DNA from: Ooceraea biroi
Taxonomy: Eukaryota; Arthropoda; Insecta; Hymenoptera; Formicidae
Assembly: GCF_003672135.1 (NCBI RefSeq)
Contig: NC_039509.1
Span: forward strand, 14,456,663 to 14,520,662
Length of the DNA: 64,000 nt
Reading direction: 5' to 3'
Part shown: positions 1 to 10,450 of the stretch, in pieces
Layout: each line of letters opens with the position of its first letter
Numbering within the stretch: the stretch's first letter is position 1
The notes under the pieces: model-generated
Seen by the model: the letters and a program-made list of their open reading frames with translations, nothing else
Database searches by the model: none
Told to the model about the DNA's origin: nothing
Translations under genes and position numbers: made by a program

Positions 1-804
1 AGGTAGCACATCCCAGCCAAACTCCAACAATTTTTGTCGGGTAGTCAAAGAAACATGAGGTCTGGCAATTGTCCTGATGGAACACGACGCCCTTCCTATT
101 AGCTAATTCTGGACGTTTTTCTTGAATCGCTGTCTTTAATTCGTCCAGTTGCGAGCAGTACTTATCTGCATTTATCGTTTGGTTGTGTGGTAGGAGCTCA
201 TAATATAGGATTCCTTTCCAATCCCACCAGACACAGAGCATGACTTTTTTTGGATGAAGGCCGGCTTTCGGAGTGGTTAATGCTGGTTCATTTCGCTTAC
301 CCCAGGATCTTTTTCGTTCTACGTTGTTGTAAATGATCCATTTTTCGTCACCCGTCACTAATTGCTTCAAAAATGGTACGTTTTCATTGCGCTTGTACAG
401 CGAGTCGCAGATGGAAATGCGATCCATTAAATTTTTTCGGCCAAATTATGCGGAACCCATACATCATAGCGACTTACGTAACCAAGCTTCACTACATGAT
501 CGTGGACAGTGGTTTTCGATATTTTCAGTATCTCTGCTAATTCACGTGTCGTGTAGCGCGGATTATTCTCGATCAGTGTCTTGAGTTGGTCATCATCAAT
601 AGTAGAGGGTCTGCCCGAGCGTTCTTGGTCTTTAAGATTAAAATCACCAGCTCTAAACTTAGCGAACCACTTACGTACGGTTCTTTCAGCTAAAGCGCCT
701 TCTCCGTAAACAGAACATATCGAATTTGTTGCTTGTGAGGCATTTTTGCCTTTCCGGTAATAGAAAAGCATCAAGTGTCTAAAATGTTCTTTGTTTTCTT
801 CCAT
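1..804 (-). pseudogene. mariner transposase, frameshifted and partial
   Basis: Transposase of the mariner (DDD) group, which would bind its TIRs and cut and paste the element in the nucleus. It starts at ATG 804 (MEENKEHFRH) and shows the paired N-terminal DNA-binding region, with KWFAKF, RSGRPS and the WVPHNL motif near residue 120. The catalytic motifs TGDEKW (first Asp) and HQDN (second Asp) are readable, and the third Asp lies beyond the window. Two lesions are seen. One A is missing from an A-run near 436-441, which ends the first frame after LAEK. One extra T near 67-70 shifts the frame just after HQDN. Without these the frame would read on past the window edge. It is a dead copy; no other identity is likely. 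Confidence 0.9.
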
Positions 805-956
805 CTTGAAAAGAGTACAAAACTGACACGAATCAATTTATCTGAAACAACTTTTTTCCTAAAGATGCGTTGAAATGTCACCTTTAAGCATATGTATATA
901 AATCGTATGTTTTCAATAACATTGATATATTCAGACATGTAACAACGCCATCTATT

Positions 957-988
957 AAAAATCGGCACGAACTTTTCGGACGACCCAA
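957..988 (-). repeat. 5' terminal inverted repeat of mariner copy 1
   Basis: Read on the minus strand from 988, this is the outer end of the element, starting TTGGG as mariner ends do and bordered by TA at 989-990. The partner repeat is outside the window, so the inner limit is approximate. Confidence 0.75.
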
Positions 989-990
989 TA

Positions 991-1986
991 GAACGAGCGC
1001 CGAATAAAAGATGCGTTTTTGGCGCGGCTAATCCCGACCAAATAATGACCACGTAACGAAGATCTCGTTTAACCACTTCAACCGAGTTATATCGCCAAAT
1101 CGAAAACATTAGAGTAATTGAGCGCAACGTCCGAGAGTAATGATCTATCCTCAGACTATCCTTCCTTTGGCTCCTGGAATATTTACGGCAGCACTCATTT
1201 ACTGTAATATTTCTGTAACACTTTATGTGCCCCGAGGCGTATAAATGCGGGAGTTTGCCTCCGCACACAAGTTTCTTCGTCAGGCCTGCGGTCTTATTGC
1301 ACCGACCGACGTTGCAATACACAACTGATCGTATATTACGAACTTTAGTCGTAACTAATGCTGCGCTTTGCCGCGCGTTTGTTCAACATGAGAGCCTAAG
1401 ACCCGGGCTTGCCGGAGGCCGCACGCTCGTCGAGAAAGCAGCTCGAAATCTCTGTTTCGCTTTCATTATTGGTCTACGGTAAGCCGGCGAGTGCTCCATA
1501 TCCTTGCGATTGACAGATTTGTCACAGGTGTGATGAATATGTAATAGCAGATTGAAGAGAAACGGTTGAACATCCGGAATCCTACATTTCTCAACACGTG
1601 GAGGATGTGCAGAGAGAGGAGTCTTGAAATAGATATTTCAATGATAAATTATTATCGTAAAGTTAATAAAAAAAAGGAGACACGTAATCCTCTACTTCGC
1701 CACACGAGAGAAATAATCGGTTTCTCCGTCTGCGACGATAATGCACTTCGTGCGTTTACGGCCATTGTTATGTTCCATGCGAGGAGAGGAAGCTATCTCC
1801 CGAAGATTTTTCTTTGTCCGCGACAGACTTGATCGAATCTTCGCGCGTCGGCGATAGTTTACCACGAATAACTCAGAGATAGTCTCGTAGACTCTCGCGA
1901 ATCGCCGTTTTCTATTCCAGTCCTCATTCGCGCCTTCCAAGAGAACCCGCCGGTTAATTTTCCGCTAAGCAAATGCATATGGGCGG

Positions 1987-2027
<41 letters not shown>

Positions 2028-2512
2028 GAGAGAACGTCTCAAGAACAAAATCGATAGTCTATTATTCGGACTTAAGTCGCGCGATTTATGTGTACACTCC
2101 ATCTTCGTACTTGCCTCTCGAGAGATTCTAGAGTGCTAGAGGGGAACGCATTTCGATCTTCCGGTTCGACACTTCGGTAAGGCTCCCCTTGTCACCAACC
2201 AACACCGATAACGCTTATACTGATGCGTACTACGAGAAATTATCCGAAAATGACGTATTTCGCTAAAATCACATACGTGCCGTCTACTTCTTGGTTGGCG
2301 TAGCGACTCCGAATATGTCTGCCGATGTTTGCGCGCTGATAATATTAATCCATCGTAGAAGCCAGTATTTGTGTGCATGTGTGTGCGCGTGCCGAAATAA
2401 CTTGAATATCCCAGATTACCAAAAGAGGATAGTTTTATAATAAATCGTGCAATTCCTTCATCGTGAATAGTAATCGCGAAATCTCTGGATATATCTATAT
2501 TGCGTTTCTATC
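991..2512. other. non-coding stretch between two mariners
   Basis: No frame here resembles a known protein; short open frames overlap on both strands and have no family motifs. The only marked feature is the GA microsatellite near 1993. The sequence has mixed composition. Confidence 0.6.
1993..2025. repeat. (GA)n microsatellite
   Basis: About 33 bp of uninterrupted GA dinucleotides. GA tracts in insects can bind GAGA-type factors, but nothing beside it shows a promoter. Confidence 0.95.
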
Positions 2513-2514
2513 TA

Positions 2515-2546
2515 TTGGGTTGGCCAAAAAGTAATTGCGTTTTTTT
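2515..2546 (+). repeat. left TIR of mariner copy 2
   Basis: A 32-bp terminal repeat that pairs perfectly with 3782-3813 in inverted orientation. It is the expected binding site for the element's own transposase. Confidence 0.95.
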
Positions 2547-2699
2547 CCAATAGATGGACATACATGTCTTGAAATGTAACTAACTTCATTCTAAATCGCA
2601 AATTCATTATGTAGGTTAACAACTCACAGTTCAAGCTTGTTTTAGAAAAAGAAAATACACGATTTCGTTAACAACTGTTTGTTTGCCGTCGATTTCAAA

Positions 2700-3736
2700 A
2701 TGGAAAATCAAAAAGAACAGTTTCGTCATATTTTGTTTTATTACTTTCGAAAAGGGAAAAACGCTGTGCAAGCTCATAAAAAGTTATGTCATGTATATGG
2801 CGAAGATGCTTTAAAACTGCGGTAGTGTCAAAATTGGTTTACTAAATTTCGATCTGGAGATTTTAATGTGAAAGATGCACCACGCTCAGGAAGGCCAATC
2901 GAAATTGATGATGACAAAATAAAGGCACTGATCGATTCCAATCGGCGTTTAACGACCCGAGAGATTGCTGAGAATCTTAACATATCGAAATCGAGTGTTG
3001 AAAACCATTTAAAACGACTTGGATACATTAGTAAGCTCGATATTTGGGTACCACATGAGCTCAAAGAAATTCATCTCACTGAGCGTATTGACATCTGCGA
3101 TTCTCTTTTGAAACGTGAGGAAAATGATCCATTTTTGAAACGTACGATAACAGGCGACGAAAAATGGATCGTCTACAACAACGTCAAACGAAAAAGATGG
3201 TGGAGCAAGCGTGATGAACCTGCTGAAAGCACTTGAAAAGCAGATATTCACCAAAGAAAGATTATGCTGTCAGTCTGGTGGGACTTTAAAGGTATTGTGT
3301 ATTTTGAGCTGCTTGCAAGGAATCAAACCATTAATTCAGACGTATACTGTCGTCAACTGGATAAATTAAATGATGCCATCAAACAGAAACGTCGAGAATT
3401 GGTGAATCGCAAAGGTGTTGTGTTTCACCATGATAACGCTAGACCACGTACAAGTTTGGTCACTCGTCAAAAATTGTTGCAGCTTGGATGGGATGTGTTA
3501 CCATGATGTTACCACATCCACCATATTCGCCAGACCTGGCACCATCAGATTACCATTTGTTTCGTTCTTTGCAAAACGCTTTGAATGGTAAAACCTTTAC
3601 TGCTGATGAGGATATCAAATCGTTGTTGGAATTGTTTTTTGCTGAAAAAGATAAGAACTTTTTTGAGCGCGGAATCATGAAGTTGCCTGAAAAATGGCAA
3701 AAGATAATCAAACAAATTGGACAATATATTGTTTAA
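2700..3736 (+). pseudogene. mariner transposase, two stops and an 11-bp duplication
   Basis: A full-length transposase frame can be followed from ATG 2700 (MENQKEQFRH) to the stop at 3734-3736. The order is the N-terminal helix-turn-helix pair (NWFTKF, RSGRP, SVENHLKRLG), the linker WVPHEL, then the catalytic core. First Asp is in TGDEKW (codon 3156), second in HHDN (3432), third in LAPSDY (3548). There are three lesions: TAG at 2823-2825, TGA at 3234-3236, and a tandem 11-bp duplication near 3497-3518 that shifts the frame by two. Subtracting the 11 bp puts exactly 34 residues between the second and third Asp, the mariner DD34D spacing, which confirms the duplication is a late lesion. The protein cannot be made intact. 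Confidence 0.95.
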
Positions 3737-3781
3737 TAAAGTTTTTGTTTCCCATGAAAAATTCGCCTTTTATTTTTATAA

Positions 3782-3813
3782 AAAAAAACGCAATTACTTT
3801 TTGGCCAACCCAA
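3782..3813 (-). repeat. right TIR of mariner copy 2
   Basis: Perfect inverted partner of 2515-2546. TA follows at 3814-3815. Confidence 0.95.
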
Positions 3814-3815
3814 TA

Positions 3816-4617
3816 TATACGCGCCGGTAAATCTCGTCTGAAGGGTCTGAAGAAAATAAAGATATTCCGCGAAAATAATTGTATCTCTCGTGAGACACCT
3901 CGCAAATCTTGAATTCATCGAGCGGCCAATTAAGCAGGTAATTGAAACGAGCAGGTAATTAGAGTAGAATGATATCTCGTACATCTCGTACATCTTGGTA
4001 CCTTGATAGAAAGTTTGAAAATTTTAACTCGTGTTATCTTGGAGACAAATGGTTCGTGTGACCACTATTGTACTCGGTCGAAAGGCGCTTCTACCTCGCG
4101 GCTGCGATGTTGTCTCGCGGCACCGAGTACCGACACCGACCTGCTAAGAGTGCCAAGATTCTCCGGAGGAGCGTCCGGGACCATCCGATCTCAGGAACAA
4201 AGAAAAGTTGGCTGCCGCGGCGAGTTAGCGGGGTTATCTAGACCGCGTTAACCCTTGCTGTACTCGGCGAGCTTTCCTTGGCGGAAAGGAACGTGTGCGC
4301 GGGATCGGGCGTGGAATGGCTTTTATTTTCCGAGGAACCTTGTCCAACAAGCCATCTGCCACAATAGCGCAAAAGTTTCCATTGTGTCGTGCCACCGCGC
4401 GCACATGCACGCCTACTCGACAATCAGTTGGGAAGCTTCACTTTTTGCCAGCTCGCCCCTTTGGCTAGCATTGTTCGATGATTGATAATACTGTGGCGGT
4501 GCTTTAAGTTGCAACAGAGAAAAGATCGATGCGAGAAAGTTTGGCGGGAATTACGCGCACGATAATTTCAGTGTAGACGATATTTTTCTAGCAAGTTGTT
4601 GACATAAAAGCGAACAT
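3816..4617. other. non-coding stretch, nothing recognised
   Basis: A short direct triplication of CTCGTACAT-like words is seen near 3975-3998. There is otherwise no repeat, family motif or plausible gene. Confidence 0.6.
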
Positions 4618-4621
4618 TATA

Positions 4622-4767
4622 CAGGGTGTCCCGGGTTTTAACCGACAAACTGCGGGAGCATATATGTGGAAATAAGAAAAAATTCTTATATCGAGTTTGC
4701 TTAGAAATGCTTTATTACAAAGTTATAAACCAATATTGAAAAGAAATATGAGATAAGTAACAACGGA
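4622..4767 (+). repeat. left long TIR (146 bp)
   Basis: Near-perfect inverted match to 5565-5715. The left arm lacks a few bases (CTAC-like) that the right arm has near position 42 from the tip. Confidence 0.93.
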
Positions 4768-4922
4768 ACATAGTGTAGAATTTGGAAGGTCGAAGATGTT
4801 TATGTTACGTGTATTCACATGTATTCATGTTCACTATGTTGAAACGATTCAGTATGATTGTTACTTTTACAACAGTAGCTGTTAGATTTCAATCGTCGTG
4901 TCAACTAGCAATTACTATCAGA

Positions 4923-5528
4923 ATGCCAAAAGTGTTTTCAAATGAGGAATACACCGATATTCGTTTCGTGTACGGATTCTGTGACGGAAATGCACGAGCT
5001 GCCGTACGAGAGTATCAACGTAGATTTCCTAACAGGAGAGTACCAGATAGTTCTGTGTTTAGTAATACCCATTTGCAATTACGTAATTTGGGTTCATTTC
5101 GACCTATGAATGAATATGATGATGTTCGTTCAGCTCTAAGACACCGACGACGCTCGGAAAGAATCTTAAATCTTCGCCAAAACAGCTGGATACAGTTAGA
5201 CGGTTGTCCATCGCACTATGCTAGACAAGTTAGAAACTGGTTAGATGAACATTATGCTCATAGGTGGATTGGTCGAGGAGGACCGGTTTTCTGGCCTCCA
5301 AGATCGCCCGATTTAACGCCTCTTGATTTTTATTTATGGGCAACTTTAAAAAATAAAGTTTACAGTACAGAAGTAATCTCGCTTGAAGATTTAAAGCAAC
5401 GAATTACTAATTCAGTTACTGAGATGCAACAAAATTTTCAGGAATGTCGTACTGTAACAAATTCTGTACTACGTCGATGTCTAGCTTGTATCGATGTGCA
5501 AGGACAACATTTTGAAATGCGTCACTAA
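4923..5528 (+). CDS. internally deleted ITm transposase, open 201-residue frame
   Basis: The frame opens 47 codons upstream at 4782, but I choose ATG 4923 because [18 protein letters not shown] is where homology to the insect DUF4817-type N-terminal helix-turn-helix begins. Residues 1 to about 75 are this DNA-binding region ([19 protein letters not shown]). Near residues 80-90 (RSERILNL then RQNSWIQ) the reading jumps straight into the catalytic core: a large in-frame deletion has removed the rest of the DNA-binding part and the first catalytic Asp. The second Asp (LDGCPSHY, codon 5199) and third (TPLDFYLW, codon 5325) remain, with 41 residues between them, and the C-terminus runs to a natural stop near the right TIR. 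The product could still bind TIRs but not catalyse. There are no stops or frameshifts, so insertion may be recent or the frame may be kept by chance. Confidence 0.8.
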   Translation: MPKVFSNEEYTDIRFVYGFCDGNARAAVREYQRRFPNRRVPDSSVFSNTHLQLRNLGSFRPMNEYDDVRSALRHRRRSERILNLRQNSWIQLDGCPSHYARQVRNWLDEHYAHRWIGRGGPVFWPPRSPDLTPLDFYLWATLKNKVYSTEVISLEDLKQRITNSVTEMQQNFQECRTVTNSVLRRCLACIDVQGQHFEMRH

Positions 5529-5564
5529 ATCATTGCGTAGATAATTTATATTTTTGTGAAAAAA

Positions 5565-5715
5565 TCCGTTGTTACTTATCTGATATTTCTTTTCAATATT
5601 GGTTTATAACTTTGTAATAAAGCATTTCTAAGCAAACTCGATATAAGAATTTTTTCTTATTTCCACTAGTAGAATATGCTCCCGCAGTTTGTCGGTTAAA
5701 ACCCGGGACACCCTG
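5565..5715 (-). repeat. right long TIR (151 bp)
   Basis: Inverted partner of 4622-4767. The transposase stop at 5528 lies 36 bp before it. Confidence 0.93.
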
Positions 5716-5717
5716 TA

Positions 5718-7979
5718 TAACCGAACACAGACTAAAAGACGAAATTGATCAAATTAATGCGAGTCCGATAATCGCGAAACACGTGAAATACGTGAATCTC
5801 CTCCTTTACATTGTGTGTAATGGTAAAGCTTACTATTGTAACGGTTGCGAACATTGCTTTGCAATATCTATAGGTCGTCTTGAAAGATTGTTCTTTTCTC
5901 GTTCTCATCATTAAGTGAATCTCAGCGAGTTTCGGGATTCGGAACTTTCAATTCAGGATGCGTATCTCACCGTTATCGAGCGCTGAACTTCTTAATGGTG
6001 CATAAATCTCGTTCGGAACTCGTATCTTGAGACGCATTCGCAGAAACTCGGGTTTAGGCCTCTCATGCGCGTCCCCGGTCCGGTCCCTTCATTGACATAA
6101 CCGACTCGGGATGAATAATGCCCGATGCCTGACGGAGCAGACGTGGCGAGTTATGAGCAATAGAACCGCTCGTTAAAACTTAACCGGTAAAATCGACCAT
6201 CTGTCCCGAACACGACGAATCATTCCCGCCATCGCACGGGTCTCACGCTGGATATCCAGCGTTACGGAATCAGCAAGAAAGGCAATCAGCTTCAGCGAAA
6301 TTAGCCAGTGAACGCAATGCTGCTGTGCGTTACCGCGCCCTTTGTTTCGCCCACAATGTGCACCCTGTCTCTCTCTCTCCACTTGCTTACTATTACTATT
6401 TACTATAGTACTTATCATAACTGGATTACGTGCGCACGAGTTTCTTTATTCATACAATCTTAGTCGCGAGCGAATTTTAAAAATCTTTTAATAGAAGCTT
6501 TCAAAGTTTAATCGTTTTTTAAGTGAAAATTGAAAGTCTATGTAGACGACTTAGATTCCTAGATTTATGAAAAGATAAATAATCTTAGTGCAAATTTTGA
6601 TAATATCTTTGAGTGGTTTAATACATGCACACAGTTGCAGCTGAGATTAATTATCTTTTCTGGAAAACGCAATAGTGCTCTTTTGCAAACAGCGGTAGTG
6701 TGATTATCTGTGACACAAGCTCACTCTGGCGACTTTTATCGTTGAAACTTAAGTGGAGGAGCGAGATGAGGACACAGACTCGGTGCAGGTACGACGACGT
6801 CGCGGTTAGAACGAGTTAAATTGCAGTTGCTAGAGGTAGATAAAGGAACAGCGGCAGCGGCACTCGAAGGGCGGTGCAGGTGGTGGGCCCACGGTTCCGC
6901 GATTATGAAAAGTTGCTGTCATTTCAGTACGCGCGCGCCGCAGAAATTCTTCAACTTCTTTACGAGTTATCGAACTTCCAAACCTGGTGAATCAGGATTG
7001 ACATAATAAGACCTAGTTAGTGCTTATCGAGAGCTTTATTGCCTTCAATGGCGCGTATTACCGATTATTTGACGTTCCTCACAATTGGTCATTTCTATTG
7101 TATAATGACACTTAATTGAAATGACCTATAAAAAGTCGTTGACTTCAAAAGGAGCTCAATACTTTAGTCTTTCAGTTACAAGTTGTTATTAATGATCAAT
7201 GGAAATTTATATAATTGAAAATAAAACTTTCAATTACCATACGATAGAATATTTTGATAATATTCACATTGGAATATAGAAAAAGGAACAAGCGAGTAAA
7301 GTGACAAATTTAATTAGAATAAGTTTCCTCACACATTATAGTGTAATTCGCTATTTATTTCTGAATCCGTGCAATGCGATAAGGGACGTATCGGCTCATC
7401 TGCGGGTGGATTGCATCCAATTAGAGTCAGTCTCGACCCAGTTGCTGCGGAAGGATGGGATTGACGTAATGTATTTACGCCCTTGCGCACGTATGTACTC
7501 TCGATGGTTAGCCAGCCTCCGGCCATTGAAAGTAGGACTCAATTATATCGCGGAGGGCATGATAAGGGCGCATAGTAACTCGCGTGTTTCATATTATATG
7601 TACACGAAAACGGCTACACGAGAATGCCTGGAACTTAATATCGCATTCTGTGATTATGCTGAATTATTTCAATTATGTCACAACACGTGGATTGCTATAT
7701 ATGAAATACGACAGCGAGTATGCGTCCGTTTCATAACATGACGGTAATAAATTCCGTGTAATTTATATGACGCGATATCCAAAAGAAAACGCTCTCGCTT
7801 CAGAAATATCTTCAGTTTCTCGATACTTTTTTAGCGTGCAATGCTTGTATTTATTCACTGAGAGGTGTCGCAGCGCGACGTCTGTTTGTGCACTGGAATC
7901 GAAATGTATTTGCAAGTTATGACAGAAATGTCTGCCGCTTCTCGCGGCTCGATAAGCGTGGGGATGCTTAGACATCGTT
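5718..7979. other. non-coding stretch with a possible TATA site
   Basis: No recognisable protein. The longest frame (7301-7741, plus) has no family motif and no sensible start context. Composition is mixed, A+T-rich in 6420-7370. The one feature noted is a TATA-like word at 7127. Confidence 0.6.
7127..7176 (+). promoter_or_regulatory. weak core-promoter-like TATA plus initiator
   Basis: TATAAAAAG at 7127-7135 is followed 31 bp later by TCA (A at 7158), the canonical insect TATA-to-start spacing, though that initiator is poor. A better initiator word, TCAGTTAC, lies at 7172, 47 bp from the TATA start, which is too far. No coding exon is seen downstream, so this may be chance. Confidence 0.2.
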
Positions 7980-8520
7980 GATCCTGCAGTTGTCTCGCTG
8001 CTGCTTTGTCTCCAAGCGGCGCGGCGGGTACATTTGGGCGGTATGTCAGGAACGGTAAGCAGCAGCGATAGTTTGCTTTAGTTTGCTAATCCGGCGACAT
8101 CTCAGGGCCCGTGAACTCCGTCGTGCGCCAACTTAGTCGGCCCCCCCTAAAACCACACGCTCGCTCGCTAGCTCGCTCGTTCGCGTATACGCGCTCACTT
8201 TATTCGTCAGACGTTAAGCAGACGTCGCGACGCCGCGCCTCGGCGGCCTCGTAGACACGCGGTAACTCAGACACTCGAAAGAACCCGCCGTTTCCCCGCC
8301 CGGCCGCTCGTAATTAAACTCGCAGCTCCGCAAAGGGAAATAATTAGAGGAAACCCCCGACGAGGTACTAAGGCGATTAAGCTCGACCGACGTCGCCGTT
8401 GGTATCGCTCGTACGTTATTTAAACGCACGTGAGAGGCGTCTGAATACGCGATCGTAAAAAGCGACGCGACCGTCACGAGTTTTGCGGGCGCAAAAAAAT
8501 TTGCATTTCAGGATCAACCT
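7980..8520. other. CpG-rich non-coding block
   Basis: Rich in CG dinucleotides, with GCTCGCTC repeats at 8158-8185 and an octamer-like ATTTGCAT at about 8501. No gene recognised. In hymenopteran genomes such blocks are often regulatory, but that is inference. Confidence 0.5.
8158..8185. repeat. GCTC/GCTCG low-complexity repeat
   Basis: Short imperfect repeat of CGCT units. Confidence 0.7.
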
Positions 8521-10450
8521 AGTTCCGCGGACGCTAGTGAGCTCCAATGCGATTATCTTGTTGCTGCATCTGTATTATATTTCGAGTCGTGGGCGGTGAT
8601 CCAGAAGAAGGTAGGCGACGGTATGAATAGAGATGAGCGTAATCTGATGATCAGAAAACGCAGTTGCAACTCGATTTTGTCTTAGCATAATGAATCACTG
8701 ATGTGCCTGGAAGCTGTGCTCTCTCTCCACGGCTGAGTAGATACTCCCCGTCATAGTCAGTCACGGACGCAATCGGTTTTCGTTTTGTCGTTATCGTCTT
8801 ACAAAATCGAGCGCATCCCTTGTAATAAAAGCAATATGATCAACGAAGAGCGTCCACTGTGATTTTATATCTTTAATAAGACTGGAATAGCGAAGCGGGT
8901 TTACGTAATGTACCGTATCCGCATTTAATCACTCAATTATTTGCCTCTATTATCGGGTACTTTTCGCATCTCGTGTTTCTCGTTACCAACCACCAGCTAC
9001 CGCTCTGCCAGCTATTCGGCAAGTCGGTTGCTACATGTATCGCGATTTACTACGCGCCACACGACGCGTACGTAATTAAGTCTTCGCGAATCTCGTAGCG
9101 CGTTCAGGTGGTATCGTCACCGCCGCTGTCGGCACACCCGGTGTACTCAAGCGGGGTAATTGAATAGGGTTTTCAGGCTGCTGGCTGCACCTCCTGACCC
9201 TGGAGGAATGGTCTGCACATCCGTGGATGTATTGTTCGAGCGCAGCCACAGGAACGCCGGGGCTGTCGATATATATCGCACACTCGCGGATAGCCAATTG
9301 CGGACTGGGCTTAATTAAGGTATTCGTGGCTATTATGAATATTTGGGCGCCACGCTGTTTCATGAAGATAGTACAAGTATATTCCAAAATATAATCTATT
9401 CTTCCTCGGTCAGGTTAGCGTTGAAAAGTCCGAAAAGTAAATGTTGTAAGGAAATTTCAGTTGGATATGACAAATACATGGGAAAAATGTAATATTTTTA
9501 TATACGATTATCTTTGAATATACCAATCGAGATATCAAATATCAATTTAAACTTCGTCAGAGATTAACAGAGGATTCTGTCATCTGTTTGGACGTTCGAG
9601 GATTAACTCGCTAATACGTCTTAATTATTGAGATTACCTCGTAAATCAAGATCTATTGATCTCAACGTCGCCATATTTCATATCATATTATCTACACGTT
9701 GACATGACCAATATCCTGTTCCTGTTGACCTATGATATATATATTTAAAACGTAAAAATGCGCTATTTTTTGAGCACGATGCATTCGTAGCAGTGAATAG
9801 ATTGTAGGTAGCTCGACGCTGATCTAAACGACCGCGCAGCCGAGTTACTCTACGTCGGCTTTGGATGTCGATTTGTTTTCCGTATCTACCGCGGGCAAAA
9901 CCACACACAGCTCCGTGAGCCTTAATTAAGACGAACGAGCTTATGCTATCGCCGAGCCATTTACTTGAGCGGGCAAAATATCGCGCTTTCAATACGCTAC
10001 TGGCGGTCGTGATTTATGATTATACGGCACTTTTATATTATCGCGCGTGCACGCGCGTACGTGAATCTCCGTTCGAACACTCGCGCGTTTTCGCGAGTCC
10101 GCGCTAACAATCGCGAACGATGTCGCTTTTAATTAACGCGTTGTTTGGACGCGATGCGACGTAGATGCGATGGGCGAAGAAAAAAATAACAGGGTACGAG
10201 TACAATCGATGCCGGTGTCACGAAGAGGGTAGACCCCAGTAATCGTTCTAATGGTACCGTAATTTCTTATCAGCTTTGTTCCTCCCTGTCGCGAGATAAT
10301 CCTATACCGTTCCATCTGATAAATCGAAAAGAAAAGCCATTTACTTTAATGATAACCAATAATTATTATAGCACACGTGAAAGAATTATTATCGTTATTT
10401 GTCTCGTCAGAATAATTAAATTCTTCATATTATAGAATGATGCGCATCAG
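8521..10450. other. non-coding stretch with CG palindromes
   Basis: No gene seen. It contains a perfect 16-bp palindrome (CGCGCGTGCACGCGCG, 10042-10057) and a small hairpin with a 7-bp ACTCGCG stem at 10078-10097. Confidence 0.6.

Larger units (their letters stand above)
1..988 (-). mobile_element. mariner-family DNA transposon, cut by window start
   Basis: On the minus strand the element begins at 988 with a mariner-type terminal inverted repeat starting TTGGGTCGTCCGAAAAGTTC, and a TA dinucleotide follows at 989-990 as expected for the target duplication. The transposase frame starts about 180 bp inside the end. The other terminus lies outside the window, so length and second TIR are unseen. 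The terminal sequence differs from that of the mariner at 2515-3813, so the two belong to different families. Both the TIR and the protein are visible, so the assignment is firm. Confidence 0.9.
2513..3815 (+). mobile_element. complete mariner element with TA duplications
   Basis: The element proper runs 2515-3813 (1,299 bp) with 32-bp terminal inverted repeats beginning TTGGGTTGGCCAAAAAGTAA; the two ends match perfectly in reverse complement. TA at 2513-2514 and 3814-3815 is the target duplication. Length and ends fit the mariner family, and the terminal sequence resembles mellifera-type mariners known from bees and other insects (subfamily is from memory). The inner coding frame is broken. 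Confidence 0.96.
4618..5719 (+). mobile_element. internally deleted long-TIR ITm transposon (CAGGGTG end)
   Basis: The element proper runs 4622-5715 (1,094 bp). Its ends read CAGGGTGTCCCGGG and the inverted partner. TA borders both sides, and the border can be read as TATA on both sides (4618-4621 and 5716-5719). TIRs are long: 4622-4767 (146 bp) pairs with 5565-5715 (151 bp), differing by a small gap near base 42. The inner frame is a deletion derivative of an IS630/Tc1/mariner transposase. It belongs to the same clade as the elements at 14920, 35798 and 46353. Confidence 0.93.
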
